A stretch of 64,000 nucleotides of DNA, taken from Tolypeutes matacus (taxonomy: Eukaryota > Chordata > Mammalia > Cingulata > Chlamyphoridae). Each line of letters begins with the position of its first letter. Position 1 is the stretch's first letter. The position numbers and the translations under genes were made by a program. Location of the stretch: assembly GCA_026826555.1 (NCBI GenBank), contig JAKSZT010054570.1, forward strand, positions 2,672,959-2,736,958, written 5' to 3'. Shown piece by piece: positions 33,900 through 46,010 of this stretch. Under the pieces are notes generated by a model. That model was not told the origin of the DNA, searched no databases, and worked only from the letters and a program-made list of their open reading frames with translations.

Positions 33900-34440
33900 A
33901 GAGAGAAATGTTGGAAAAAGGTATTCCATGCAAATAGTAACCAAAAAAGAGATGGAGTAGCGATAGTAATGTCGGACAAAATAGATTTCAAATGCAAAAC
34001 TGTTATAAGGGATGAGGAAAGTCAATATATGTTAATAAAAAGGGCAATTTCATGAAGAAGATATAACTATACTAAATATTTATGCACCTAACCTGAGTGC
34101 CCCAAGATACATGAGGCACACACTGTCAAAACTGAAAGGAGAAATAGATGTCTCTACATTAATAGTTGGAGACTTCAATACACTACTCTCAATATTGGAT
34201 AGAATATCTGGACAGAGGATGAATAAAGAAACAGAGAACTTGAATAATATGATAAATGAACTAGACATAGATGTCATATAGATATCTATAGAGCATTGTA
34301 CCCCAAAATAGCAGGATATACTTTTTTTCAAGTGCTCATGGATCCTTCTCCAAGAAGATGATATGTGGGGTCACAAGACAAATCTCAATAAATTTTAAAA
34401 GATTGAAATTATACAAAACACTTTCCCTGATCATAACAAA

Positions 34441-37400
34441 ATGAAGCTAGAGATCAATAATGGATGGGAAAAGGGGAAATTCATAAATATATGGACATTA
34501 AACAACATACTGTTAAATAACCACTGGGTCAAAGAAGAATTCAGCAAATATCTTGAGATGAATGAAAATCAGAACACAACATATCAAAACCTATGGGACA
34601 CTGCAAAGGAGTGCTCCCGAGGAAAATTTATAGCCCTCAGTGATTACATTAAAATAGAAAGAGCTATAATTGAAGAGCTAACTTAACAACTGGAGGAACT
34701 AGAAAAAAAACAGCAAACTAATCCCAAACCAAGCCAAAGGAAAGAAATAGTAAAGATCCGAGCAGAAATAAATGAAATAGAGAACAACAACAACAACAAA
34801 AATCAATAGAGAGAATCAACAAAACCAAAAGTTTATTCTTCGAGAAGATCAACAAAATTGACAAACCCTTAGCTAGACTGACAAAGAAAAAGAGAGAGAA
34901 GACGCAAATAAATAAAATCAGAAATGAGAGGGGGAACATTACCACTGACCCCACAGAAATAAGAGAGCTCAGAAGAGGAAAATGTGAACAACTGTATGCC
35001 AAAAAACTAGACAATATAGATGAGATGGACAAATTCCTAGAAATACGCAAACCACCTACACTGACCATAGAAGAAATAGAATACCTCAACAAATCAATCA
35101 CAAGTGAAGGGATTGAAACAGTCATCAAAAACCTCCCAAAGATGAAAAGCCCAGGACCAGATGGCTTCACAGTTGAATTTTACCAATAATTCAAAGATGA
35201 TCTAATACCAATCTTGCTCAAGCTCTTCAGAAAAATTGAACAAGAAAGAACGCTACCAGACTCATTCTATGAAGCCAACATCACCCTAACACCCAAACCA
35301 AATAAAGATACTACAAAGAAAAGAACATTGCAGACCAATATCTCAATTACTATAGATGCAAAAATCCTCAACAAAATACTTGCAAACAGAATCCAAAAGC
35401 TTATACACCACAATCAAGTGGGTTTTATCCCAGTTATACAAGGGTGGTTCAACACAAGAAAATTAATTAGTTTAATAAGCCACATTGATAAATTGAAGAA
35501 GAAAAAATCACGATCCTCTTGATTGATGGAGAAAAGGCATTTGACAAAATATAACACCCTTTATTGATAAAAACCCTGCAAAAGATAGGAATAGAAGGAA
35601 GCTTTCTCAATATGGTAAAGTGTATATATGAAAAACTTACAGCTAGCATTGTACTCAATGGTAAAAGACTGAAAGCTTTCCCGCTGAGATCAAGAACAAG
35701 ACAAGGATGCCCACTGTCACCATTGTTATTCAATATTGTGCTAGAAGTTCTAGCTAGAGCAATTAGGCTAGATAAGGAAATAAAAGTCGCCGAAATAGTA
35801 AGGGAAGAAGTAAAACTTTCACTATTCATTAATGATATGATCTTATATCTAGAATCTCCTGAAAAATGCACAACAAAGCTACTAGAACTAATAGATGAGT
35901 TCAGCAAAGTGGCAGGCTACAAGATTAATACGCAAAAATCAATAGCATTTCTATACACTCCTGTTGGGCAATCTGAGGAGGAAATCAGAAGAAAAAAAAA
36001 TCCATTTATAATAGCATTGAAAACAATAAAATATTTAGGAATAAACTTAACCAAGGACATAAAGGACCTGTATTCAGAAAACTATAAAACATTGCTAAAA
36101 GAAACTGAAGAAGACTTAAATAAATGGATGGATTTTCTTTGATCATGGATCGGAAGACTAAATATTGTTAGATGTCAATTCTATCCACACTGATTTACAG
36201 ATTTTACAGATTCAATGCAATCTCAATAAAAATCCCAACAACCTATTTTGCAGAAATGGAAAAGCCAATTATCAAATTTATTTGGAAGGCTAAGGGGCCT
36301 GGAATAGCCAAAAAGATCATAAAAAAGAAGGATGTTGGAGGACTTTCACTTCTGGACTTTAAAGCATATCAGCATGGTACTGGCTTAGGGACAAACACAT
36401 TGACAAATGGAACCAAATTGAGAACTCAGAAATAGACTCATATATCTACAGTCAAGTGATTTTTGGTAAGGTGATCAAGCCCTCCCAGGTGAGCCAGAAC
36501 AGTTTATTCAACACATGTTGCTTGGAGAACTGGCTAGCCATATCCAAAAGAAAGAAAGAAACCCTTCACAACTTATAAAAAAATTAATTCTAAATGGATC
36601 AAGGACCTAACTATAAAAGTGGCAACCATAAAACTCCTAGAATAAAATGTAGGAAAACATCTTCAAGATCTTGTGGTAGGCAGTAGTTTCTTAAACCTTC
36701 TACCCAAAGCATAAAAAAAAAAAAAAGAAAAAATAGACACATGGGACCTTCTCAAAATTAAACACTTTTTTTTTAAGGTACTGGGGGCCAGGGATTGAGC
36801 TCAGGAACTTGTATGTGGGAAGCTGTAGCTCAACCACTAAGCCACATCAGCTTCCCTGAGTTGGTTTTTTCATTTGTTTTGCTTCATGTTTGTTTTTGTT
36901 TTTTCAGAAGGTAGCAGGAATCGAACCTGGGACCTCCCATGTGGGAGGCAGGCACTCAACTACTTGAGACACATCTGCTCCCAAAGTTAAACACTTTTGC
37001 ACCTTAAAGGACTTTATTAAAAGGATGAAAAGACACCTGACTCAGTGGGAGAAAATATTTGGCAATCACATACCCGATAAGGGTTTACTATCCATGATAT
37101 ACAAAGAGATCATACAACTCAACAATAAAAAGACAAACTACCTGACTTAAAAAATGGGCAAAAGACTTGAAAAGACAGTTATCCAAAAAGAACTATAAAT
37201 GGCAAAGAAACACATGAAAAAAAATGTTCAACATCACTAGCAATTAGGAAAATGCAAATCAAAACAACAATGAGATATAATTCCACACCTACTAGACTGG
37301 CCGCTATTAAAAAGTCGGAAAACTGTAAATTTTGGAGAGGATGTGGAGAGATAGGAACACTTATTTACTGTTGGTGGGAATGTAGAATGGTATAGCCACT

Positions 37401-37761
37401 GTGGAAGACTGTTTGGCGGTTCCTAAGGAAGTTGAATATAGACTTGCCACGTGACCCGGCAATACCATTACTAGGTATATACCCAGAAGAACTGAGATCA
37501 GAGACACGAACAGACATCTGCACACTGATGTTCCTAGAGGCATTATTCATGATTGCCAAAAGTTGGAAACAACCCAAGTGTTCATCAACTAAAAAATGGA
37601 TAAACAAATTGTGGTGTATATGCACGATGGAATATTATGCAGCGGTAAGAAGAAATGAAGTCATGAAGCATAAGACAACATGGATGAACCTGGAGGACAT
37701 TATGTTGAGTGAAACAAGCCAGACACAAAAAGAAAAATACTATATGATTGTGCTGTTATGA
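34441..37761 (+). pseudogene. L1-C ORF2, heavily decayed
   Basis: ORF2 text is continuous in order but split by many stops and indels. Recognisable pieces are the endonuclease-to-RT linker (34441-34686), '[17 protein letters not shown]' (35214-35522), an RT block with '[20 protein letters not shown]' (35564-36142), and the C-terminal block ending near 37761 ('[19 protein letters not shown]'). The catalytic pair is lost (FIND). A SINE interrupts it at 36770-36982. Confidence 0.88.
36770..36982 (-). mobile_element. Two tandem DAS-type SINE units, - strand
   Basis: Reading the - strand, the first unit begins 'gggagcagatgtgtctcaa', with 'cccacatgggaggtc' and 'caggttcgattcc' (B box). The second contains 'agctgatgtggcttagtgg'. 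The pair is flanked by one 16-bp TSD with one mismatch ('aaa(a/g)ttaaacactttt') at 36754-36769 and 36983-36998, within L1-C ORF2, so the two units inserted together. Confidence 0.88.
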
Positions 37762-38366
37762 ATTAAATATATTGTGTAAACTCATGGAGTTAATAATTAG
37801 AATATAGGTCACCAGAAAACAGATGGAGGGTAGAGAATGGAAAGCTGAGGTTTAATCAGTGCAGTATTGGTAAAAAGGCTGTTTGTAAATCTTTGGAAAT
37901 GAATAGAAATGATGAAAGCATATCATGGTGTTTGTAACTAGCAAGAACTATTATGTGGGTATGACAGTATTGAAAGGGAAAGTCTAAGGTCATGTATATT
38001 ACTAGAAGGAAAGCTAAAAACTGTTATGTGGGATTGTATAAAATAGAAAAACCTCATGTGAAACACAAATATGGGTGGTATTGTAAAAGATGGTTTTTAC
38101 AAAATATAAATACCAATATACTAGAGAGAAGGAAACAGAATAGCAGCTATGTACGGCAGGGGAAGCATAGATTGAGAGGTGATGAGTTTAGTTTGTTTTA
38201 TATTTATTATTATTATTATTATTGGAATAATGAAAGCATTCTAAGAATGATTGAAGTGATGAATGCACAAATAATGATTACACCGAATACCACTGATTGT
38301 ACACTTTGGATGGATTTATGCTTTATTAACATGTATCAATAAAATTGATTTGTTAAAAATTTAAAA
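37762..38366 (+). other. L1-C 3' UTR
   Basis: About 600 bp follow the ORF2 C-terminus without coding potential. There is a (TTA)n stretch at about 38200-38222 and AATAAA at 38338-38343 within 'atcaataaaattgat', then A-rich sequence. Its terminal 150 bp are shared with the insert at 33148-33899; its upstream part is not. Confidence 0.8.
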
Positions 38367-39245
38367 AAATATATATAAACAGAGTCAACAGGCTACCACC
38401 GCCACTGCCTCAGTTATAGCTATACCCACATATTGACATTCTGGAAAGAAAGGGATTCAGAGTTTTAACTTTAGTGATTGGTTCCTGAGAGTTCACACAG
38501 TCGTGTGGCAAAATATGTAGAATCCCCAAAGTCACCAGCCTTGAAATCTCAAGTTAGATGTTAAAATATTTTTGGAAGGAAATTGATGACTAGAATAAAC
38601 GGGTACAGGAATAAGAGGATAGAGTGGCAAGAAGATGTAGGAAGGATGGAAAAATTAAGACAATAAGTGCAAAGTAAACTACATCTGTATATACATATGG
38701 TTGAAATTGGAATTAAATTAGAAGTTAATTAATGCTCAGAGCAATTCCCCACTTTACTGACTTGATCTAAGTACTTTGTTATCTCCATGAGCAATGGCGG
38801 AAGGCTGTGCTGCCTTAGGGTAGTGACTAACGGCACGCACCCAAAGAGGACCCACCCTCTGTGTGAAGCACCACATACTGGATTCTGAGGGTGCCCTGGT
38901 CTCCCCTGCTGGTACCCAGGGCTGGTGGAAGAGGAAGGAAACCCCAATTTTGATATAAGGAAGAAGATTCTTCCTAGGAATACTTTAATTTCACTGTCTT
39001 GAAAGGTTTTCTTTTCTCTTCTTTTCTTCCTTTCTCTTTTATTTTTTAATACTGGATGAAAGCATTAGCTGCTGAATACTGTCCTTTGAAGAAAGAAAAG
39101 GATGAAGAAATGCAAAGCGGGCTGCCTGGGATAGATGTGCAAGAAGATGGGAAAGGTGGAATATACGAAGAAAAGGAAAAACAATAGGGTTCAGACAAAT
39201 ATGGTAAAGATAGAAGGATGTTTTTGAAAATCTTAAGGTAACTAT
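38367..39245. other. No recognisable feature
   Basis: Apparently single-copy DNA. The region 38740-38950 is relatively GC-rich, with a 72-codon - strand open frame that I do not recognise and do not call a gene. A T/C-rich patch lies at about 39005-39050. Confidence 0.45.
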
Positions 39246-39249
39246 GAGA

Positions 39250-39355
39250 GGCAATGTGCTATTGTTCGGTGTTGAGGTCATACCTGAGGACCACGTTTTC
39301 TCATCTGTAAAATGGGGAAAATGGAGATAATTGTACATGGATTTTGCTAGGGCAG
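39250..39355 (+). mobile_element. MIR SINE fragment
   Basis: 'gttttctcatctgtaaaatgg' followed by 'gaaaatggagataattgta' is the MIR core in sense orientation. Only the core is recognisable. Confidence 0.6.
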
Positions 39356-40905
39356 CATTGTCGATGTCACCGTTGTTTTGGTGGTAGTGGTGATATTCAT
39401 ATTTTTGAAAAATGTGTAAAGTGTCAAACACATTACATCCAAGTTTTTAATAAAGGGCTATTATGACAATAGTAATTAGTGTTACTATTGTTGTTATTAT
39501 TTAAATTAGAATGAGACATTCACCTACTAAAACACTTGAAGAAAACCAAAGAAAATATAACTAAATCTAAAGGCAGAAAACAAAGGAAACAATGGGAAAG
39601 GACAAAACAAGATCTGAGTAACAATAAATAAGACAAAATTCAGCTCTCATATAATATAAACATAGATTGTAAAACAAAAAGAAAGGGAATCAGTAAGAAA
39701 AGGAAAGAAAAGAAACAAACTTCTTAAATATTGGAAAGAAGGAGAACATATTATAACTTGCAGATATTATGATTACATACTTAGAAAACAGGAGTATCAA
39801 CTGAGATACTAAAACTAATAAGGCAGTTCAGAAAAGTGATTGGTTAAAAAATAAGGCTGCAACAATCAACATCGTTTCAATATTCTAATAGATACAAGGA
39901 CAATTTAAAGAAATAAAATTCCATACAATTGTATGGAAAAATAGAACTAAACCTAGAGCAAGGATAAGACTGAAGAAGAAAGGAAAGTATATAAATATAT
40001 GAACAAAGTATATAAATATACTGATATACTCATGATACTTAGGAATGACTTTAACAAGAAGTGTGTAGAGTTTGATAAAGAAAACCATTGTCTTTGCTAT
40101 TGAACATAAAAGAAAACTTGAATAATTGCAGAGATAAAATATATTTCTGGTTGGGAAGATAAAATGATTCTTAAATATATTTAGAAGAATAATTGATGAA
40201 ATTTAGCCACTGAGAAAGCCCTACTCAAAAATCCAGGACCTCTCTAAGGCTGAGATTGGACCAAGAAACAGAAAGAAATCATCTGCATTCCCCCAGGCTA
40301 GTAAGCACCAAGTAACTAACAAAATGATAGAACAAGAAGACTGAAAATCAGCAAGGATATGGAAGTCTTGAACAGGATTAACAATCAAGTGATGGAAGAA
40401 ATCAAAGAATACCTAACTAATAGAGAGATATACCATCTCTCATGAATTGGAATATTCGAGATTGTTACGATGTCAGTTCTCCCCAATTTGATATCGAGAT
40501 TCAATACAATGTCAGTCAAAATCTCAGGAGGATTCTTTATGTGGAAAGATGGAGGAACTAGACTAGCCAAAGTAATTTTGTAATTTTGAAAAGAAAATAA
40601 TAAAGTTGAGGGACACACATTATTTGATTTTAAGGCTTACTATAACGCTACAAAAAACAAGAATAGAATAGACCTAGATAAATAGAACAGAATAGAGTCT
40701 TCAAAGAATCCCCATATGTATATTTGATTTTCAATAAAGGAACAAAGACAAGCCAATGGAGTAAGGATGATCTTTTCAACAATGATTCTGGAACAACTGA
40801 ACATCCATATGGAGAAAAAAACAAACAAAAAAAAAAAACTAACAACTTCAACCCATAACCATGCATCATATATGAAAATTACCTCAAAAAAGTTCCTATC
40901 TTCTT

Positions 40906-41330
40906 TCATGTTGCTGAAAGGGCAGGCTCCTGGCTTTACAGAGTAAGAAGAGAAAGCTGCTGTTCCTTATACAAACTCTCATTCAATCCTCTGTTTCCGA
41001 CTTCTTCTCGAATCCCAATCATTGGAGGAATCTTCTGCCTCCAATTCCTGTCTTTCCAGGAATGAATCAACTTACTTATGTTAGCGTCCTGTCTGCAGGC
41101 TGCGGTTCATCTTCTCAGGTCTGCTGAGTGGGTTTCCATTCATCTATCAGCTTTCCAGTTCAAAATGCTCAATTCCTATAATCTCCTTGTCCAACTTCTT
41201 TATACTGTGAGTTTAAGCCTTTTTATGCTTGTATTGTCATTTTAATTGAGCTTTGAGGAAGAAGCAGAGATAAATGTGTGTGCGCAATTTACCATGCTTA
41301 GCAAAAAATTCAGGGGTGGTGTTTCAAATC
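40906..41330. repeat. Unclassified insertion splitting an old L1
   Basis: The base composition is higher in GC than the L1 text on both sides, and the L1 reading resumes afterwards. The sequence ends with 'agctttgaggaagaagcag' and 'aatgtgtgtgcgcaatttacc'. It resembles an old DNA transposon or LTR relic, but no family is recognised and no TSD is certain. Confidence 0.4.
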
Positions 41331-42059
41331 AGTGAAATCATGGTTTATTCAGTATATGGTGTTGTGAAGTTTGACAACAAGCTTGGATTCCTATAAACCA
41401 TTTCCAAAAGTAAGTATTTAAATAAAAAAACTAAAAGGAAATACATATGTATATTTATATAACCTTGTGATGGCTAAGGCTTTTGAAAGCATGATACATA
41501 ATACAAATACCATAAAGAAAAAAATCAATAGATCTGACCAGGTAAACGTGTAAAATTTCTGAATGACAAAATAAAGTAAATCAAAATGAAATCACATATT
41601 AAAAGAACCTAGAAAATATATTTCTAATATGCATGATAGATACATGATTAATGTCCTTAAATACAAAAAAATTTTATGAATATGTGAGAAAAAGATAAAT
41701 ACCTAATTTAAAGCAGGCAAAACATATGAAACACAAATAGGAAATATAATGTTAAATAAGGTTATTATAAATCTTCAAACTTCTTGGTAACCAGTAAGTT
41801 CAAATTAAAACTATAATTTTTTTCTATCTAGTTAACAAATATTTGTTTTCTTTAAGGGCAATATCCAATAACTGACAATGGGGCTATTCTCATGAAAACA
41901 TAAATTTGGTTCAACTTTCTGTAGGGCAATTTAGCAATCTCTATATTAATGACAATTTAGCAAGCTTGTGTATTAAACCTTAAATACATAACATACCATG
42001 TAACCTAGCAATTCAATTTCCAGGAATTTTTCCTAAGGAAAGTATTAAGAATGTGTGCA

Positions 42060-42394
42060 GGAAGCAGATGTGGTTCAAGTGATTGGGCTCCTGTCTACCA
42101 CATGGGAGGTCCGGATTCAATTCCTGGTGCCTCCTAAAGAAGATGAGCAACACAGCAAGCTGACGCAACAAGATGACACAACAAGAGACACATGAAGGAA
42201 AACATAATGAAAGACACAGCAGGGCAGGGAGCAGAGGTTGCTCAAGCAATTGGGCACCTCCCTCCCACATGGGAGGTCCTGGGTTCAGTACCCTGTGCCT
42301 CCTAAAAAAAAGAAGACCAGCACACAACAAGCAAACAGCAAATGTAAACAATGAGTGGGTGTGGAGAAATAAATAGAGTAAATCTTTAAAAAAA
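42060..42394 (+). mobile_element. Two tandem DAS-type SINE units
   Basis: Unit 1 ('gaagcagatgtggttcaagt', 'accacatgggaggtc', 'gattcaattcc') is followed by a right-hand part with 'gctgacgcaacaagatgaca'. Unit 2 ('gggagcagaggttgctcaag', 'cccacatgggaggtcctggg') ends in 'taaatctttaaaaaaaa'. The old L1 continues on the right ('gtgtccaaatctttttgtt'). A TSD is only weakly visible. Confidence 0.85.
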
Positions 42395-42792
42395 AGTGTC
42401 CAAATCTTTTTGTTACAAGAATATTAATCACAATATTTTTTACAATAGTAAATATAGAAATACATGTGAACAATCACAAGTTGGTAAAATAAAACACAGT
42501 CTTTATTCTTTTAAGAATATTGTTGCAGTTGAATTTTTTGGCCATGGGAAGTCTTTGGTTATATATTGCAAATGAAACCCATAGAACTACAGAACTATAA
42601 GTAGAGTATGAAACCATTATGTGGAATAAAATTGTGTAAACATATGCACATAGGGAAAGTGGTCTGGAAAGAACACAAATAGGAATTCACAGGGATTATT
42701 TATGAGTGCTGAGATTACAGATGTTTTATTTTTCTTTGTTTAGCTTATCACTATTTTTGGATCTTCTATAATGTATATATATATTGCTTTTT

Positions 42793-43006
42793 TGTTTGTT
42801 TGTTTTCTTCCCTGAGTTGATTCCCTCTTTTGTTTGCTTATTGTTTGCGCTCATTGTTTTTGCTTGTTGTCTGCTCATTGTCTGCTTCTTATTTTTGCTC
42901 ACTGTGCTTGTTGTCTGTTTTTTCCTTAGGAGGCACTGGGACCCAAACCCAGGATCTCCTATGTGGGAGGCGGGCACTCAACTTCTTAAGCCATATCTGC
43001 TCCCTC
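42793..43006 (-). mobile_element. DAS-type SINE, - strand
   Basis: Reading the - strand: 'gggagcagatatggcttaag' (A box region), 'cccacataggagatcctggg' (B box) and a right half ending in CAAA repeats. A perfect 15-bp TSD (tatatattgcttttt) lies at 42778-42792 and 43007-43021. It sits within or at the end of an old L1. Confidence 0.9.
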
Positions 43007-43615
43007 TATATATTGCTTTTTAATTAATAGAAAAAATAGAGGAATTTGTATTTAGTAATAGATTATATTAAAAATAGTAACAAAAATGTAAAACTTAGGA
43101 GTAAACTTAAGAAATATAAAGAACCTACATGAATAAACTTTAAGTGGGGACATAAAAGAAGACTTGAATAAATGAGGAAACATCATATAACTGGATGGGA
43201 AGACATAAATTTTTGAAGAAGTTTAATTAAATCACAATTTTTGGCCATTCACATTGGAATACTTTTTATTTGTTTGTTTTTTAATGAAAATACCTAGGAT
43301 TACTAAGAGTATAGGGAGAATGGAATGCTTACATTCCATTAGTGAAATTGTATATTTATGCTGCCTTTCTGGAGGAAGATTTGATAATAATTAATAAAAG
43401 ACTTAGCCTTTGAATCAATAATTCCATTACTAGGAATTTGCTCTAAGGAAATAATTTAAGATTTGCACAAAGATTTAGTTTTTAAATCAGTAATTGTATA
43501 ATAAGAAATGAAGGAAATAATCTATGCAGTATTTATTAAATCCATTGATTGCATAAGTTATGATATGTCCATACAATACAATACAGCCAGAAGTTTTGGA
43601 GAAGATATGTAATCA

Positions 43616-44930
43616 GTCAAGATCCAGTCTGGAAACTAGAAGCCAAACAAGGTATTTCAAATAAGCATAATTTATTCTAAGGAATGGTTACATATGTAAT
43701 GGAAAATTGAAAGAGTAAAAAAGGGAAAGCTAAAGTTATCCAGACCTCATCTTTTCCTAACAGACCTCGGACCTTCACTGTAATTGAAGGAAGCAGGCAT
43801 CATTCCCAGGACTGAAGGAACATAAGGGAAAAGGTTGTGTTGACAGGCTATAAATGGTGATGGGGTGACAATACGAATAATTAAGGAGTTTATTACGCAG
43901 TCCAGTAATCACTTCTAGGCAGGAATCCTTGGTAAAAGGTATAACAGACCAAACCCTGAAAATTCAGGACCCAGACTGGCACCATTTTGGTTAGTGAACA
44001 GAGAGAAAGGCAAAGGGTGTTTCCTAAAGTTCCTAGAACTTAGGGCAGGTGTGTTCAGGCTGGGACTAACTAGATATGCTGTTCTGCTCTAATAGGAGCA
44101 TTTACTAGTTCGTTACTGAAGTTAGCTGTGTGGTTTATTTGTGTGGGAGCTTATGATTGATTTTTGTAGTTATTATATATGGAATTTTGATGTTGCCCTG
44201 TTTACAAACTCCATCCTATTCCCACTCTTACAGAAATATCTTTGTGACTGGCAGGGAAACCATATGTCAAGTGGTAGAGTATGATAGCTCATCCCTGAAC
44301 TCTTGAGCAAATCTGGGCTGCCTAAGAGCTGATAGATGGCCAACTTAGTAGTATTAGGTTCTCTTGCTGATATGTCTGTTGAACAAAAGTAAATTGATAT
44401 TAGCAGATCTTGAGACATTGGATTTAGAATATTAAGATTTTAAGAAATAAAATCAAGACCTGTGTGTGTTTCCACTTGCAAGGAAATATCAGCAGAGTTT
44501 ATGGGAGATATTTCTGACATAGTATAAATATCTACAGCTTTGGAGAATCATGTGTTATTTCAACTCATGCTGTGCTAAGGACTCTTGATTGACAACTCAT
44601 GTTGCTTCATATTCCTTAGTGGAACAATGGGATTCAGGAGTAGCTGTGGATGCTGACGGACATATCTTATCTGTCTTACAAACACTCTTTACTAAATTAC
44701 TCATTTGGTATTGTTCACTGGTGAATGAATTATTATTTAATTCTAGTTAGTTAAACTAACAATTTTTGTACCAGGAGTGAGGTTTATGTGTTAGAATCTC
44801 ATGGAGAAGAATGTGGTTAAAGTACAAGCAAAATCAAATAAATATCTCCTTTCAGAACTGTGGAGTATGTATCCTATATTTGCTAGTATTCTGCAATTTG
44901 TAAATCATTTGCACTACTGTGATAGGTTAA
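43616..44930. other. No recognised gene; possible unclassified repeat
   Basis: 43620-44060 has an LTR-like feel ('tctggaaactagaagccaaac', 'cataatttattctaagg') but no ends or family could be fixed. The remainder is unremarkable. An 81-codon - strand frame at 44173-44418 has no recognisable domain. Confidence 0.35.
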
Positions 44931-44934
44931 GGAT

Positions 44935-45290
44935 TGCCCCCACCATTTTCAGGACTTGGGGGTTGTCCTGAGTGACATTGTGGCGACAGATATAGGCCAT
45001 TTTACATCAGCATATAACATGCAGAACTGTGTGGGAGAGAGTGTGGTCTACAATGTGAACTGTGGTCTATGCTTAGTGGCAAAGCCCCAGGATGTGTATA
45101 TCCATTGCAGGTGATGTGCCACAGTAATGAAAGATGTTTATGTGAGATGTTATGGGAGGTGTGGGAAGTGGGGATCATGGGAATCCCTGTAATTTTTGTG
45201 TAACATTTATGTAATCTAAGTATCTTTTAAAATATATATGAAAAAAATAACATTTATGTAAGCAAATGCACATATATGCATATATACTTA
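44935..45290 (+). mobile_element. Unnamed A-tailed retroelement, second copy (3' part)
   Basis: It aligns by eye with 31953-32245: 'ggacttgggggttgtcctg', 'gcgacagatataggccatt', 'tgtgggagagagtgtggtct', 'ccaggatgtgtatatcc', 'aatgaaagatgtttatg' and 'gtaatctaagtatctttta'. Beyond that it shares an extension 'aataacatttatgtaagcaaa' with the third copy. No coding frame. The 5' limit is where similarity starts and is approximate. Confidence 0.78.
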
Positions 45291-45735
45291 TGTATCATTT
45301 TACAAACATTGGTTTGTATTGTGAAAATTTTGATTTTTACCCACAATAAAAAATAATATAAAATAAATCTAAATTGGTGAATGTGAACGTCTTTCTTAGA
45401 TAAATAATCTAAACTGTAATCCAGGTCCAGCTACTTAATGAGTTGGCTCAATAGGTTAACATGTAGCCAAATAAAGTCTCTGTAGGCAGGACCAAGAAAT
45501 TCATAACATTACCCACAGGAAAAAATATTAAAAGACAAAACCACTCAGCTGCTACTATGCTCTCATTTTCTCCACCACGGAGAAAATAGAGTGTAGGAAC
45601 ATCTATAAGAAGGAAAGAAGAAGAAAGAAGAAAAGCTAGACAAGTCTGTGTGCTTGAAATTTTTCAGCTTTTATGTAGAAATGGCCTTCAATGTCTAACA
45701 GAGGAAAATCTAATCCTGGAATCTTAAAAATGTCA
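45291..45735. other. No recognisable feature
   Basis: AT-rich, with a short purine run at about 45612-45640. Nothing identifiable. Confidence 0.4.
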
Positions 45736-45796
45736 CTCAGTAGGAAGGAAGGAAGGTGAGGAGGGAGGGACAGAGGGAGGGAGGGAAAGAGAGAGG
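45736..45796. repeat. Purine-rich (GGAA/GGGA) simple repeat
   Basis: A short imperfect array of GGAA and GGGA units with an 'acaga' interruption. Confidence 0.9.
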
Positions 45797-46010
45797 AATT
45801 GATTTACTACATGCCAGATACTTTCACATAATTTAACTCACATTTAAATTTCACAAAAATTTGAAGAGTTGGCTTTTTGTTTTCTACTTTTAAGATGAAA
45901 AAAAAAATGACATCTATATTTATGCCTGCTTAAAATCAAATAGCTATTAAGTAGCAAAGCTAGGATTTAACCGGGATCTATGTGAGTCCAAAGCCTATAT
46001 TTATTTCACT
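45797..46010 (-). mobile_element. MIR SINE, - strand
   Basis: Antisense MIR order: 'ctacatgccagatactttc', 'gaagagttggctttttg', the degraded 'aagatgaaaaaaaaaatga' block, 'aatagctattaagtagcaaag' and 'ctaggatttaaccgggatc' (B box reversed). Confidence 0.65.

Larger units (their letters stand above)
32597..38366 (+). mobile_element. L1-C: 5'-truncated L1, interrupted by an L1-tailed insert and a SINE
   Basis: L1-C starts within the ORF1 C-terminal region ('tggtatgatgttttccag', 'aaaactgccagccaagaat'), continues into ORF2 near 32907, is interrupted at 33148-33899, resumes at about 33900 and runs through ORF2 to a long 3' UTR ending with AATAAA at 38338-38343 and A-rich sequence. ORF2 is decayed. 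Open pieces at 35564-36142 and 37432-37761 keep RT and C-terminal text, but the catalytic FADD is changed to FIND near 35825. A (CAA)n run lies at about 34785. Confidence 0.88.
39440..43615 (+). mobile_element. Old L1 (L1M-type) ORF2 to 3' end, + strand, fragmented
   Basis: Decayed L1 text runs in order: RT region with 'aacttgcagatattatgat' (FADD area) near 39750, 'acatactt agaaaacagg' near 39780, 'ttcgagattgttacgatgtc' near 40455, and the C-terminal 'caatgattctggaacaact' near 40780. Beyond an insertion it continues at about 41335 with 'tatggtgttgtgaag' and reaches the late-ORF2/3' region ('gcaatttagcaatctctat' near 41925, 'ctaaggaaagtatta' near 42032). A final block (43022-43615) repeats 3'-end text and may be another copy. 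SINEs interrupt it at 42060-42394 and 42793-43006. Confidence 0.6.
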
